A stretch of DNA of 64,000 bases. It comes from Stereum hirsutum FP-91666 SS1. Taxonomy: Eukaryota > Basidiomycota > Agaricomycetes > Russulales > Stereaceae. The stretch lies in contig NW_006763138.1 in the NCBI RefSeq assembly GCF_000264905.1, forward strand, positions 620,224-684,223, written 5' to 3'. The position numbers and the translations under genes were made by a program. Below the pieces are notes generated by a model. The model made no database searches. It saw only the letters and a program-made list of their open reading frames with translations, and was not told where the DNA came from. Shown here one piece after another: positions 33,238-44,768 of the stretch; the first letter of the stretch is position 1, and every line of letters starts with the position of its first letter.

Positions 33238-33749
33238 TGGGTCAGGCGCCGCGAGGTCGTTCTTAGGACTTCTGCCATTGATATGAGGGCTGCCCATGGG
33301 TTTTATTCTGCTTTTGCTTCGCTTCTTCTGATTTACTGTGCACATCGTCATCTTGTATACTGCTTTCCACATTGCTCTCCCGTTCGCATGCTTGCATGAT
33401 GTGTACCATATCTAATCAAACCACTTACTATCATGTTACCTTTTCCCGCGGACTGAATGAGTTGCACGGCGAGTCTGGGCTGTTTGTCATGGAGCAAGTC
33501 AAATGAATGAATAGATTGTACAAAATAATCTGTAAAGACAGAAGGGGATATATTTCAAAAGCAAAGCAAGCAATCAGCAAGACAACAATGGGAGTCCGTC
33601 AGATTCGCATCCATAAAGATTCCTTCCGACGTCCATCCTCGCCACCTCCAAAGTACCCAACTCTGGGCCTCCTCCGAATCAAGCGCTCAAGTTCGTCCAT
33701 GGTATAAACACATTCCCGCCGTGGGTTCATCAGCAGCGAATCCGAAGCC
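33238..33749. other. Convergent intergenic region
   Basis: 3' flanks of the MYND gene and the first aspartic protease. Nothing recognised. Confidence 0.5.
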
Positions 33750-35888
33750 CTAATGGAGTGGATGGTACGCGTTCGTATTCCCATGCTGACTACTCCTCGC
33801 CATCCCCATCTGAATGCCTCCGCCCATCCCGTTCCTGGCAGCAGCTGCCGCCCTTCGCTTCTTAACCCTCTTACAGCATCCCCAGATAGTGAGCGAAACA
33901 AGGATGATGACGAACGCCAAACATCCTACGAGGATGTATGGCCAATTTCGCAGCACAGCGCCCTCGGCCTGTTGTTTCTTTTCTGAAGTTGATTCTGGGG
34001 AGTGGGATTCTTGGGATGATGGGACGAGGGTCTGAGTAGCGGTTGTGTCGGTGCCGTTGAGGCGAAGTTTGACGAAGTCGGCGTGGGCGGTGGCGTTGTG
34101 GGTGAGGGGGAGGAGTTGGACGTAGGGGTCGACTTGATCGTTTGATGATGTTGTGACGAAGTTACCAAAGTCGATGAGCGCGTAGGCGTTGCGCACTGTG
34201 GAGGCAGAAAAATATTCATACGAGCGAGCTACATTTATGGATAGTAAAAGGCTTACAGAAAGACATGCCGAGAATCATATCATATTCTCCGAGCAGGCTG
34301 AACGCGGATGTGATAGGTTGATACTGCAATGTCGTCAAAGAAAGGACCAAGGTAATAAAAGGTTATAAAACACTCACTGCGCCGATGCAGACAGACTTAC
34401 CGCTGCTGTCCGTTGTTGGAATATCGTTGCTGACCGTGTCAAGTGGGTGTATGGGGAAATCGACTCCGCCGAACTTGAAGGTGATGTTCAGCTCGACGTC
34501 ACATGGGAGCGTCCAGATCTCGTTTGTCTCGTCGTATTCGGCACTTGCTACCCTTCCGTAGATAGCGTCTGCCACATCCCGAGGAACCTGAGAATAGGAA
34601 AAACCAGAGTCGAGCACCGCAACGAGTTGATTATCCGGCGCACGTGGCACAATACTGTCGTAGTCGATGGGGTTGCCGTCCGGCCCAATAAGACCGTATG
34701 CATCGGTGAACACAGCCCAATGCTGGTCCGTATCCGTGAGCGTCGGTACGTCCTTGATCTTCAGTTTCGCTTGCGAAGTGATGTTCTCATAGCCAGAGAC
34801 GACCTCCGCGATGGTAAATTCGCCGTTATAGGTCTGACCGGGGTCATTGGCACGGTTGAGGAGGATAGTGAGGAAGTTAGAGGTGGTTGTATTTTGTGAG
34901 AAGATGCGGAAGAGGGGAGAGTCGCCTGATGCGTTGTCGACTTTCTCGCGAATGACAGATCCGGTGTTAGGGCCAAGGCCGATGAGGCCTTGGTATCCTT
35001 GCGATTCGATATCAGTGGAGAATGTCGAGGTATCCGTGACCAGCACTGTGGGGCGGAGGAAGGTAGATTAATGCGCTTTGTCCACTGAGAGAGATTAAAT
35101 GTTGTGCACGAAGGGAGGCTGAGTAGCAGATGTGTTCGCCACAACGCCACAAAAATCAATCACGATCAATTTGGCTTATGCTCTCGACCGTAAGGTTTCC
35201 GGATTGATATCAAGCTGTTCTGATGTAGGCAAGAGTTTCGTTCCAATGGAAATACTCTGGCCTGTTATGCGGGCCTTCTCTGCCCGCCCATCCGAGTATC
35301 TTGGTGCCACATCGTCTGACGGGTGCCCTCTGGTCTGCATACACACCGGTACGTTAGGCCTCTGAAGAAAGATAGCTCACCATAAGCCTGATTTTCGACA
35401 GTATAGTTGTCAAATCCTAGAGTCGCGGTGTTGATGTCACCTAGAAAAATGGGCAGGGTTCGTTCACTGGGAATGACAATGAGGGACTAACGGCCAGCAT
35501 CGCTCACCATTTGCCTGGCCAATTGCGTAGGACAACGTTACACTGGTTCCAGTGTCTTGGGTATTGGCTACTGTTCCAGCAACCCAAAGGTCCGAGCTAT
35601 CAAACAAACAAGAAGGATAGTATCCCATACCTCCTATAAGAGCAAAGTAGCTGACCTTCCCGTATCGAGAACTACGTTGAACTCCGATCCTCCGAGGGAG
35701 ATGTTGCCTATGTACTGGACGTTCTGTGTGTTCTTGACTGTTATACCTTCGGAACCGTTGGCACGAGCATAGAGATCATGGCGGGGGCGCAGTACAGGGT
35801 CGGTCCGCACGCGAAACGGAAAGCGAATGGCAAAGACGGAAGAGGCCTGAATGAGAGAAAGAAGAGAGAGAGGGATGAAGGATCGCAT
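33750..35888 (-). CDS. Pepsin-like aspartic protease with C-terminal membrane anchor (AP-1)
   Basis: Family A1 endopeptidase, secreted or cell-surface. ATG at 35886-35888 (MRSFIPLSLLSLIQASSVFA, a signal peptide). The N-lobe has VQYIGNISLGGSEFNVVLD; the catalytic loop DTGSSDLWVAGT is rebuilt across the intron (exon ends GGAAG, next begins CTCGGACC). Further on: GLIGLGPNTGSVI and the C-lobe catalytic loop VLDSGFSYSQVP. After QVP come DVADAIYGRVASAEYD and WTLPCDVELNITFKFGG. The C-terminus (from about 33960) has one clear transmembrane helix, WPYILVGCLAFVIILVSLTI, then basic KRVKKRR, so the enzyme is probably a type I membrane protein. Stop at 33750-33752. It is divergently paired with paralogue AP-2. 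Confidence 0.88.
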
Positions 35889-36321
35889 CCCTTGACGATA
35901 GTGACGAAGACAAGGAGAAATAGACAATAATTAGGATTCCAGGAAATGAGTGACTGGACGAGCGAGGGTGTTTAGCGAAAGAACAGGGCCTCTACAGTAT
36001 CCGAAGGCCTCAGCCCTCTTCAGCCTCCGTACAGCCTCGATCACGGCAACAATTCCCAAGATGCTCTGGCCTGCCATGCTTTTCCACTTGTGCTTGCTTT
36101 CTCTGGGCACACGGCTGGAGGGAGTAAGGCGTTATTCGTCTGAGTACTTACTGCTTGTAATGCATGTATGTGAATTGTCAGACGGGCATGTTGAAAAGGC
36201 AATGCAAGGCACTGCGCGGGGTCGGGTTGATGGCAGACGGTGACAAATAGGATGTGGGCGCCTCGCACAAATAAGCCCTTGTCTGCGTCCACAGCCTCTT
36301 ACTCTTCCCTTCCCTCCCTTC
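35889..36321. promoter_or_regulatory. Shared divergent promoter of the two aspartic proteases
   Basis: 433 bp between the ATGs of AP-1 (minus) and AP-2 (plus). Each gene must use sequence here. An AT-rich CAAATAAGCC at about 36267-36276 may serve AP-2. No clear repeated operator was seen. Confidence 0.45.
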
Positions 36322-38414
36322 ATGACCTTCACCCCGCGTTCTATCCTCGTCGCCGCTCTTCTTGCCTCTGCAAGCCATGTTGCTGCCGTCCACTTGAAGG
36401 TCCGCGGCGAGCTTAGCTCACGAAACCCTGTCGCGTCGTCAGACTCGCTCTCCAAGAGGGACCACCTTTCTGGCTTGACAAACGGAAATAACATCGATTA
36501 CTACACCAATATCACGCTGGGAAGTAGCTCATTTAAAGTACTTATCGATACTGGCAGGTCGGTATATTTCTATCATCACGCGATGCTGGACAGTGGCTCA
36601 CTCCAATACTCTATGCAGTTCCGACTTGTACGTGGCGGGCACCGTGTCCGATGCTGAGGATACAGGCGAGGACGCCTCTGTCTCATATGCCATTGGCGAG
36701 GTCGAAGGTTAGTCTCGTTGCGAGCTAGTGGCGCCTTGCTGCGGGACTCGCGCGCTTCACCGCGTTCTGATGCATCGCTTCGTCGTCACGCTACATTCTC
36801 CCCTCAGTTCTCTCCGTCTGACTTGTTCATTATTCTGCAGGCCCCGTTAAAACTGCTTCGTTGACATTCGCTGGGTACACTGTATCAGACCAAGCCTTCA
36901 GTACGTGAAATAGCTATACATCGTGTTGTCCTATGTTCTTATGCACAGCCCTGCAGTCGAGGTAACGGCTTCGTCCGACAATCCTTCTGGCGAAGGCTTG
37001 ATTGGCCTCGGTCCGAACTCAGGTTCTCAAGTGTATTCAGCATTGGGCTCGAAGTCCTCTGGCGCAGCGGTCGTGGATCGTATCTTTAATCAAAATACCT
37101 CCACCTCCAACTACATCTCTGTTCTCCTCGGCCGTTCGGATGACCCAGACGATACGTTCCCCGGTGATATTACCATTGGCGAGATCATCTCCGGATACGA
37201 TAATGTCACTAGTCAACCAAAGGTGGAAGTCACCTCGGCCTCGAGTTCTACGGGGCAACATTGGCAGATCCTCCTGGACGAAAATGGCATTTTGGGACCC
37301 GACGGAGAGCCCATCAATGTCACGACTGGAGTGTCCGGAACGTCAAACAAGAAACAGCTCACGGCCGTGTTCGATACTGGTTTCTCGTTACCCCAAGTCC
37401 CACAGTGTGTACCTTCCCCGCTCTTCATCTTCGAACCCAGTCTTCTGAACATATCGCTCGTAGGACTGTTGCGGACTGGATTTACGGCCGTTTCGAGGGC
37501 GCTCTGTTCCAAAACTTCACTAGCACTGGTGGTCCAGTCTGGACCCTTCCGTGTACGACTGAGGTCAACCTAACATTCCTTATTGGCGGCCAACGTTACC
37601 CCGTGCATCCATTGGATACACTCATGGACGGCTTGATCAGCTCCAGCGAGAATGGTACAAAGTACTGTGTCGGAGCGTTCCAGCCCATAACGACTGCCGC
37701 ATCGAGCAGCTACGATGTGATCCTTGGCATGTCCTTCCGTGCGTCTTCCTTTCCCCATCAACTGGTCTCGGCCTTCGAGCTGATTGTTACGAGCCAGTTC
37801 GTAATGCGTATTTGTTGATCAATTATGGCGATTTCCTCGAGGATGCGACTATCACCTCTGACCCCTACGTCCAGCTCCTCAGCGTGACAAACGGCACGGG
37901 CGACGACTCTGCCCACTCCGATTTCGTCTCCGTCCGTCTGGACGGCGTTGACACCACCGGAGATGAAACGCTTTCTGACACGCCTTTATCCTCCGGCAAC
38001 CCCGTTGACGGCGACGACGACGACGACAACTCCGTAAAGAGCTGGCTCGACGAGCACAGGACATATGTCATCATCGCCGGGTCCATCGCAGCAGGTTTAT
38101 TCCTACTCGGTCTGCTTGCTATGATTTGGAGGTCGTGCAGGGGCCGTAGCTCGAGAGGGACGTATGGCGCCGTCGGCACCGCTGGCTACGCTCCAGGAGG
38201 GCCAGGGTGGAGATCCGATGTCGGGCCGCGCGGTCGTAGCATCAGGAGTAATCTGGGTGCATTTGGGGGACCGCCTGCCTATCAGCAACTGCATGACCCG
38301 ACACCACCTGGGGAAAATGCGTACGGGATGCAAGGGCAGAACTACGGGCAGGGTTATGAGATGGAGCAAAGGCCGTACCAGAGCCCATGGGACCAACAAC
38401 ACCCGCGTCACTAA
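36322..38414 (+). CDS. Pepsin-like aspartic protease with C-terminal membrane anchor (AP-2)
   Basis: Paralogue of AP-1. ATG at 36322; signal peptide SILVAALLASASHVAAV, then a propeptide with a dibasic site (SLSKRDHL). N-lobe INITLGSSSFKVLI-type block with DTGSSDLYVAGTVSDAE across the intron at 36558-36620 (exon ends GGCAG, next begins TTCCGAC). After more short exons: GLIGLGPNSGSQVYSALG, IFNQNTSTSNYISVLLG, and the second catalytic loop VFDTGFSLPQVP. Then WIYGRFEGALFQNFTSTGG, LPCTTEVNLTFLIGGQRYP. The last exon (from about 37805) has an acidic linker (DGDDDDDN), a transmembrane helix YVIIAGSIAAGLFLLGLLAM and a Gly/Tyr/Pro-rich cytosolic tail with PPAYQQL. Stop at 38412-38414. Several N-glycosylation sequons are present. 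Intact; probably acts at the cell wall or in the secretory route. Confidence 0.88.
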
Positions 38415-39136
38415 GCCTGGACTGCCAGTGTCGTATAACACTGGGGATGAAAAACATCAGTCAGTTGTTTCATTTCATTTTTTGGGGTCGAGATTGTATA
38501 GGTGTTTGGTTGTCTCTCGCCACTCCTTTCCTCTCTTGTAGTGTCATGTTCGCTCATTGCTCTCATCTATAACGGCTTCGCCTAACGCGGCCCACTATTT
38601 ATACTCAACTATCGCAATCATTTCCACTGGACATTGTTACGGAATCTTCTCTACATCGCTGTCGTACCATATTACAGTAGACCCACTCGTTATATATAGG
38701 CAGCGTGTAATTGCTTACTATCAAATATTCATGGACAGGAGCTCGGTTGGATAGGATCTTGCACAATTCTTATTTTTACGATGTACTGGTGCGATGTGCT
38801 GGTCCAGATGCGAAGTAGGTAAGGTGTCACTCGAGCTACATGCGTGCTACATCGTAACTCAAGATAGCAAAGAAGCTAGCTACCCTACATCCTACAGTAC
38901 TTCAGAATTGCCCCCTGTCTTACCCCTCGCAGTCCGTAAAGAAATTAGTACTGTATCGAGGTCATCGCACAGGCGCCACATCAAAACAGTGCCACACGGC
39001 CCATCGGGATCTCGCGGGCCCCTGCCATTGGTGGTGTTTCCAATTCAATCTTTTGCCGTCCTCACCCACAAAATTGCCACACTCGCACCCAAAAAGCCCC
39101 TCGTCGACTTCTCCCTACCGCAAAACATCGACGAAA
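38415..39136. other. Intergenic region before eIF3b
   Basis: 3' flank of AP-2 and the eIF3b promoter. Nothing else recognised. Confidence 0.5.
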
Positions 39137-41820
39137 ATGGCGGCTCCAAACGGCCATGTCGATTTCGACGAAGAAATCGATTACAGCGATATTGAAGCAA
39201 AGTACGTATTCTGTCTAATCCATCGCTGACCTCAGCCCTGATTGCGCGTTTACATCTTGTTTTCAAGATACCAAGTCAGCCTGGAGGAAGGCTTTGACAA
39301 CATTTTGGTCGTGGATGGAATCCCCGTCATTGACAAGGGCAAGCTTGAGAAGCTTGTAGCGAAGATTGCGAAGGAGTTCACGAGGAAAGGCGCTTCGATC
39401 AAACCTGACGCCATCTCTGTACCATGGGATGACGCTGCGAACAAAAGTCGCGGGTTCGTATGCCTACAATTATCTGTCAATTGTTTCCGAAACTGATATC
39501 CATCCAGATTTGCTTTCTTGGAATTCCGCACGGCCGATGAGGCAACATTTGCTTTGAACGAGATGCACGGCCACCCATTTGACACCAAGCACACTTTCCG
39601 CGTCAACCGTTTCACGGACATCGAAAAGTTCGCCAATTTGGATGAGACGTATCATGAGCCTCAACGCGAGTCTTATAAAGCTAAGGTGAGTGTCCTGTGT
39701 GATTTTATCGATTTCAGCGAAATTAATAAAACGGGGTGTGGCAGGAACATCTTCGTGCTTGGCTGGCGGACCCACAAGGACGTGATCAGTATGTCACCTA
39801 TCGCGGCGATGAGGTTGAGATCCATTGGCATGGAAAGCCGTCTCAGAGCGAGGTCGCATATTCAAAGACGGTCCGTCATTATATCCTCTTCACAGATCGG
39901 CGGTGTAGCCTTATAATCGACGACAGGCTTGGACAGAATTGTATGTCTCTTGGTCGCCCCTTGGAACTTACCTCGCCACCCTCCACCGTCAAGGTATTCG
40001 TCTCTGGGGTGGTCCTTCATGGGAGCCACTCCAGCGTTTCGCCCATCCACTCGTCCGCCTCATCGACTTCTCTCCCTGTGAACAATACCTCGTAACCTGG
40101 TCGCATGATCCTATCGTCGTAGCTGAGGGCGCCCCCCAGGGCCCTACATATTTCTCTCCAGAAGATGAGGGAAACAACATCGCCGTCTGGGACATCAAGA
40201 CCGGCAACCTCCTTCGTACCTTCCCCAGTTTGATCCCCGAGAGCGACGGCCCCAAGAAGCAGATGGCATGGCCTGCGCTCAAGTGGAGTGCCGACGACAA
40301 GTTCGTCGCCAGGGTCACTCCAAGCCAGCAGATCAGTGTGTATGAATTGCCGAGCATGGGTTTGCAAGGTAAGAAGAGTTTGAAGATTGAGGGTGTGGTG
40401 GACTTTGAGTGGTGTCCGCTTGGGGAGAAGGATAAGGAGGACGTTGAGAAGGCGGCGGTTGGTGGGAAGGGCGCGAAGAAGGCCAAGGAGAACATGTTGG
40501 CGTACTGGACACCAGAGGTCGCCAATCAGCCCGCCCGCGTCACCGTGCTCAACTTCCCTGGTCGCAATATTCTTCGCCAAAAGAACTTGTTCAACGTCAC
40601 CGAGGTAAGAGAGCTGCGATCTTCGAAAGTATATAGACGCTCATATATTTTCTGACAGTGTAAACTTTACTGGCAAAATCAAGGCGACTTCCTTTGCGTC
40701 AGGGTTGATCGTCACACTAAGACGAAGAAGTCCATCTTCTGCAACTTGGAGATCTTCCAGGTTCGCGAAAAGGATTTCCCTGTCGAAGTTGTTGAGTTGA
40801 AGGGTACGCCTACCCTCCCATGTCACCTCACGGGCTTAAAGCTAATTCCGGTGATAACTTAGACACCGTCACCGACTTCTCTTGGGAGCCGAAGGGCGAC
40901 CGCTTTGCCATCGTATCGAGTAATGACCCAAATCTTGGCAATCCTGGTCCTGGTATCACCATCAAGACAGATGTGAGCTTCTACCAACTCGACCGTACCA
41001 AGAACGACTTCAAGCTCCTTCGTAAGCTCGACTTCTGGATACTTTACCTGAAATGATATTAACCCTTTTGTTATCAGGAACTCTGCCGGGACGGACAACT
41101 AACACGATCCGCTGGTCACCGCGTGGGCGCCACGTCGTTCTTGCGACCGTTGGATCGTCATCAAAGTCTGAGCTCGAATTCTGGGATCTGGATTACAATC
41201 AAGATGATACCGGTCGCAAGGAAGGTCCTTCGAAGGAGGAGTGGGGCGCCGGCATCCAACAGCTAGGCATCAATGACCATTACGGTGTAACCGACGTAGA
41301 ATGGGACCCCAGTGGTCGTTACCTCGCCACCGCTGCCAGTGCCTGGACACACACGGTGCGTCCCTGTATTCAGTCTAGATTCACCAGCATCGTGCTAAAA
41401 TTATCTATATAGCTTGAGAACGGATACGCGATCTGGGACTTCCGTGGTCAGGAAATTGAGAAGCTTATCCTTGACCGGTTCAAACAGTTCCTGTGGCGCC
41501 CTCGTCCCCCGTCACTACTTACGAAGGAGCAGAAGCGCTTGATCCGCAAGAATCTCCGCGAGTATAGTCGACAGTTCGACGAGGAGGATGCGGCTGAGGA
41601 GAGCACTGTCAGCGCGGAATTGATTGCGCAGAGGAAGCGTTTGGTGGATGAATGGAACGCATGGCGCGTGCGTTGTTTGGAGGAGGTGGCGGAGGTACGA
41701 CGTTCCAAGGGCAAGAAGGTGGAACCAACTGGGAAGCAACAGGAGAAAGAGGAGAGAGAAGAGATCGAGGTATGGATTGATGAGGTTATCGAGCAGATCG
41801 AGGAGGAGGTTGTTGAGTAG
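39137..41820 (+). CDS. PRT1: Translation initiation factor eIF3 subunit b
   Basis: Core scaffold of eIF3 on the 40S ribosome, cytosolic. ATG at 39137 ([20 protein letters not shown]). After the first intron the RRM follows: [57 protein letters not shown]. Then [19 protein letters not shown] and propeller blades, e.g. [52 protein letters not shown]. Next come [74 protein letters not shown] and [17 protein letters not shown]. The C-terminus has [23 protein letters not shown] and a charged helix that binds other eIF3 subunits ([20 protein letters not shown]). Stop TAG at 41818-41820. Intact and collinear with yeast Prt1 and human eIF3b; about nine short introns. Confidence 0.95.
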
Positions 41821-42357
41821 AGTGTATCACCGTGTTTGTTTGTTTCTCGCTGCTGTATTGTCCTCGGGGTCTTGTTTGTTTCAGGATCCGATTTATTCCA
41901 TCCTTCTAGTACCTCAACTCTTCGTGCACGTTGTGTTTGATGAATGCTAGGTTTATGTTCATGTTTTCGGCCAAACAAGGCACCTTGACGAAGACATTGC
42001 GGTGGCGCTGCCCGTACAAGCAAAGCCAAACAACTTGATGGGCTCAACGTCATATTCAACCCGAAGTTCTCCGCTACGACAGTCACCAATTGTGCGGTCA
42101 ATCTTGCAAACTCTAGCTCGTTATACAACAGAATACCTTCTAAGCTAGATAGGCTCCTAGCGTAACCTTCGGTAGTTAGGCTGTCAAAGTACGTTGCGAG
42201 TGCTATGTAAGTCGCTTTTGAACCGTTTCGTTCGTTATATTCTGCATATCAGTCATGATTGTGATACCCATATTGACGTTGTAATTGCCATCTTTCAGCG
42301 TGGTCAATCAGTTCTGCTCGCTCGAGAAACGTTTCTCACCTTAGCTGTCGATCTGAT
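41821..42357. other. Intergenic region
   Basis: No gene. eIF3b terminator side and F-box gene promoter side. Confidence 0.5.
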
Positions 42358-44277
42358 ATGACGTCTGATCTAGCTCGGTGAGCATATATGCTGATCATCG
42401 TGGCACGATACACGATATGCTCGGTAACTCTGAAGACTGAACCTATACTTGATCACCATAGGTCAGACTTTTGGCGAGGATTGAGGGACACGAGAATCCC
42501 TCCGATCTTCAACAACAATGAAAAGTCCCAGAGCATAATTCAGACTTGCGATGACGAGATTGCCTTGGCCCATGCATACATTCAGGACATCAGCGCTCGT
42601 CGCAATACTCAGCTCCTCATCACCCAACTTCCGTCAGAACTTCTCGCGTCAATTTTTAGTCACCTCCTCCCGGTGATCACGCTAGAGAGCTACCAAGACC
42701 AGACTTATGGCGGTATCACCCACGATATAACATCGGCCACATTATCCCTCATCGCCGCCTCTCATGTTTGTCGGAGTTGGCGGGAAGTGGCATTAGAACA
42801 TCCAGGACTATGGACCACCCTTTGGATGGGAAACAAGTCCTGGATGCACGAGATGATCGATCGGTCAAAGAATATGGCTCTCACCATTGTTCAACGCCCT
42901 GGATGGAACTACGATCACCGTCGGTTGCGTGAACCGCTAACAGAGATGTCACCTTTGAAAAATCTGGACTTCATCACCCACCACATATTCCTTGATAAAC
43001 AGCCACGGCATCTCATTCTAGACATTCTCACAACCGATTATTCTCAAAAAGTTGAGGGTTTATTGCGACGAGCAGCTCCATGTTTAGATACTTTGGTGTT
43101 GCATATAACGCCAGCGCTACCTTCCGACGCGCCTTTGCACCTTCCTGAAGACCTGCTTGGGAGATGTTCACCTTCTCTGCGGAATCTGACTATCAGGGGC
43201 CCATTAACGCACGAAACATTGTGGACCTCGCCTATTCTTCGTGGGCTCGTTGACTTGACGTTAATAACGCAACCTCACGGATCAGCGTCCATTCCCAATT
43301 CTACGACATCCCTTTCGGACACCCTCGAGGCGTTGCGGAACATGCATCAGCTGGAGACGCTAACCCTCGGTTTTCCCTTCACGAACCGCAACTCTCCGCA
43401 GCGAGCATACTTTCTGAAAGACACCATGCATGACACCACACGCGTACATCTCCCTCGACTATCGGTTCTACACTTATCGGGGAATTTGAATGATACCATC
43501 CTGCTCACAAGACACCTATCCATTCCTTCCACTGCCATCATGAAATATCTCCTCGATTTACGTGGGGAAGAGCATCAAGCACGTTGGGCCGATGGGATAT
43601 CCACACTCGTCTTCCCTGCTGCTCCTCTCAAACCGGTCGAGACCATCGAGCTGTCGTTCTTCTCCAGCAGCGTAGGGTGCCTGCACATCAATTGTTGGGA
43701 CAAGGAGGAGAGAGACGAGCAGCGACCCCGATTGGCACTGCAACTGTTCGTTGTCGCCCAGCAGGCTGGTCCACAACCACTGCCCACACCTGGGACATCG
43801 AATGCGGATATAAAGACGCTCGTACACTCACTTGACGCAGTGTTACCCAACCTTGACCTCAGCCGTCTTACCGAGCTTCGGTGGATACGTACCTTGCGCA
43901 GCTTCCCACTTCCCATGTCCCCGCTAAGCATCGCAGCCTGCGCTGAAATTCTGAACAAGTTCCAGACAGTGGAGAAACTACGTTTTGACGGCTTCATCGG
44001 CCATCGCGAAAAGCTAGGAGCATTAGCATCAAGCGCCGTCCTTCCTCGTCTGACGAGCATCCACTTCATTGGAGTACGCCCTATGAAGGACACAGTGACA
44101 CTTGGGCATCTCCAGCCACAGGTTGACCTCTCGCAGGAGCTCCAAAGCGTTGCCACCGCGCTTCGTCTTGTGGCGCAGGCCCACAATCTTCAGACTCTGG
44201 TGTTTCGACGATGCCAAATCAGCAACGAACATGCCTCCATGTTTGAAGGTATCGCCCCTAACATTCTCATAGGATGA
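42358..44277 (+). CDS. F-box domain protein
   Basis: The ATG at 42358-42360 opens a tiny first exon (MTSDLAR); the intron (GTGAGCA...CCATAG, 42378-42461) joins it in frame to SDFWRGLRDTRIPPIF. The F-box is at about residues 55-115: LITQLPSELLASIFSHLLP ... LIAASHVCRSWREVALEHP, ending GLWTTLWMG. It would bind Skp1 and recruit substrates to an SCF ubiquitin ligase. The long remaining part has irregular leucine-rich segments (LRNLTIRGPLTHETLWTSP, LSVLHLSGNLNDTILL, LRWIRTLRSF, LQTLVFRRCQ), typical of the large, expanded basidiomycete F-box/LRR families. Stop at 44275-44277. This family evolves fast, so the substrate cannot be inferred. Using the small first exon is a judgement; an in-frame ATG at 42388 within the intron is the alternative. 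Confidence 0.8.
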
Positions 44278-44768
44278 TGGGGAAGCTACTTCGATTGCGA
44301 GGCCACAATGTTCTGGTGAGTTGTGACATTCGTCGATGCAGTCTGATATCTATGTCGTATCATGTACTCAGTGGATTGCTAACCTCCGGCCCTCGTTCGT
44401 TAGTCAACGCGTCCAAGAGTGGTCGACAGTGGTCCTTGTTTTATTGATTAGTTCCGCACGTGTTTGGTAACTCGATTTATGGCACGTCTGGAAAAGCAGG
44501 AGAGGAATAACGAGGATATGGATGCAGCGAATAGGTGTCGACCAGCGAGTGCCCCGATTTATGTTGTGCGGTGTCTATCACCTGATAGTATTTAGTTGTA
44601 TTGGCAGTGGACTCAAATCAGTTGCCTGATTCGCGGGTGGTATGAGGAGCGAAAACGCCATAGCTCGCGTTTCCTTAAATACGTTTAGACAGTCTTGCCA
44701 CGCTGATACGGTCATGCGAACGGAGTGCGTGTGACCGTCTTCATTTGTACCCAGAACCTTGAGGTGCA
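44278..44768. other. Intergenic region
   Basis: No gene; flank and promoter of DPP5. Confidence 0.5.

Noticed and set aside
36540..36560. Aspartic protease with DTGR instead of DTGS in AP-2 (and AP-1)
   Set aside because: The Arg comes from reading into the intron; splicing restores DTGS in both genes.
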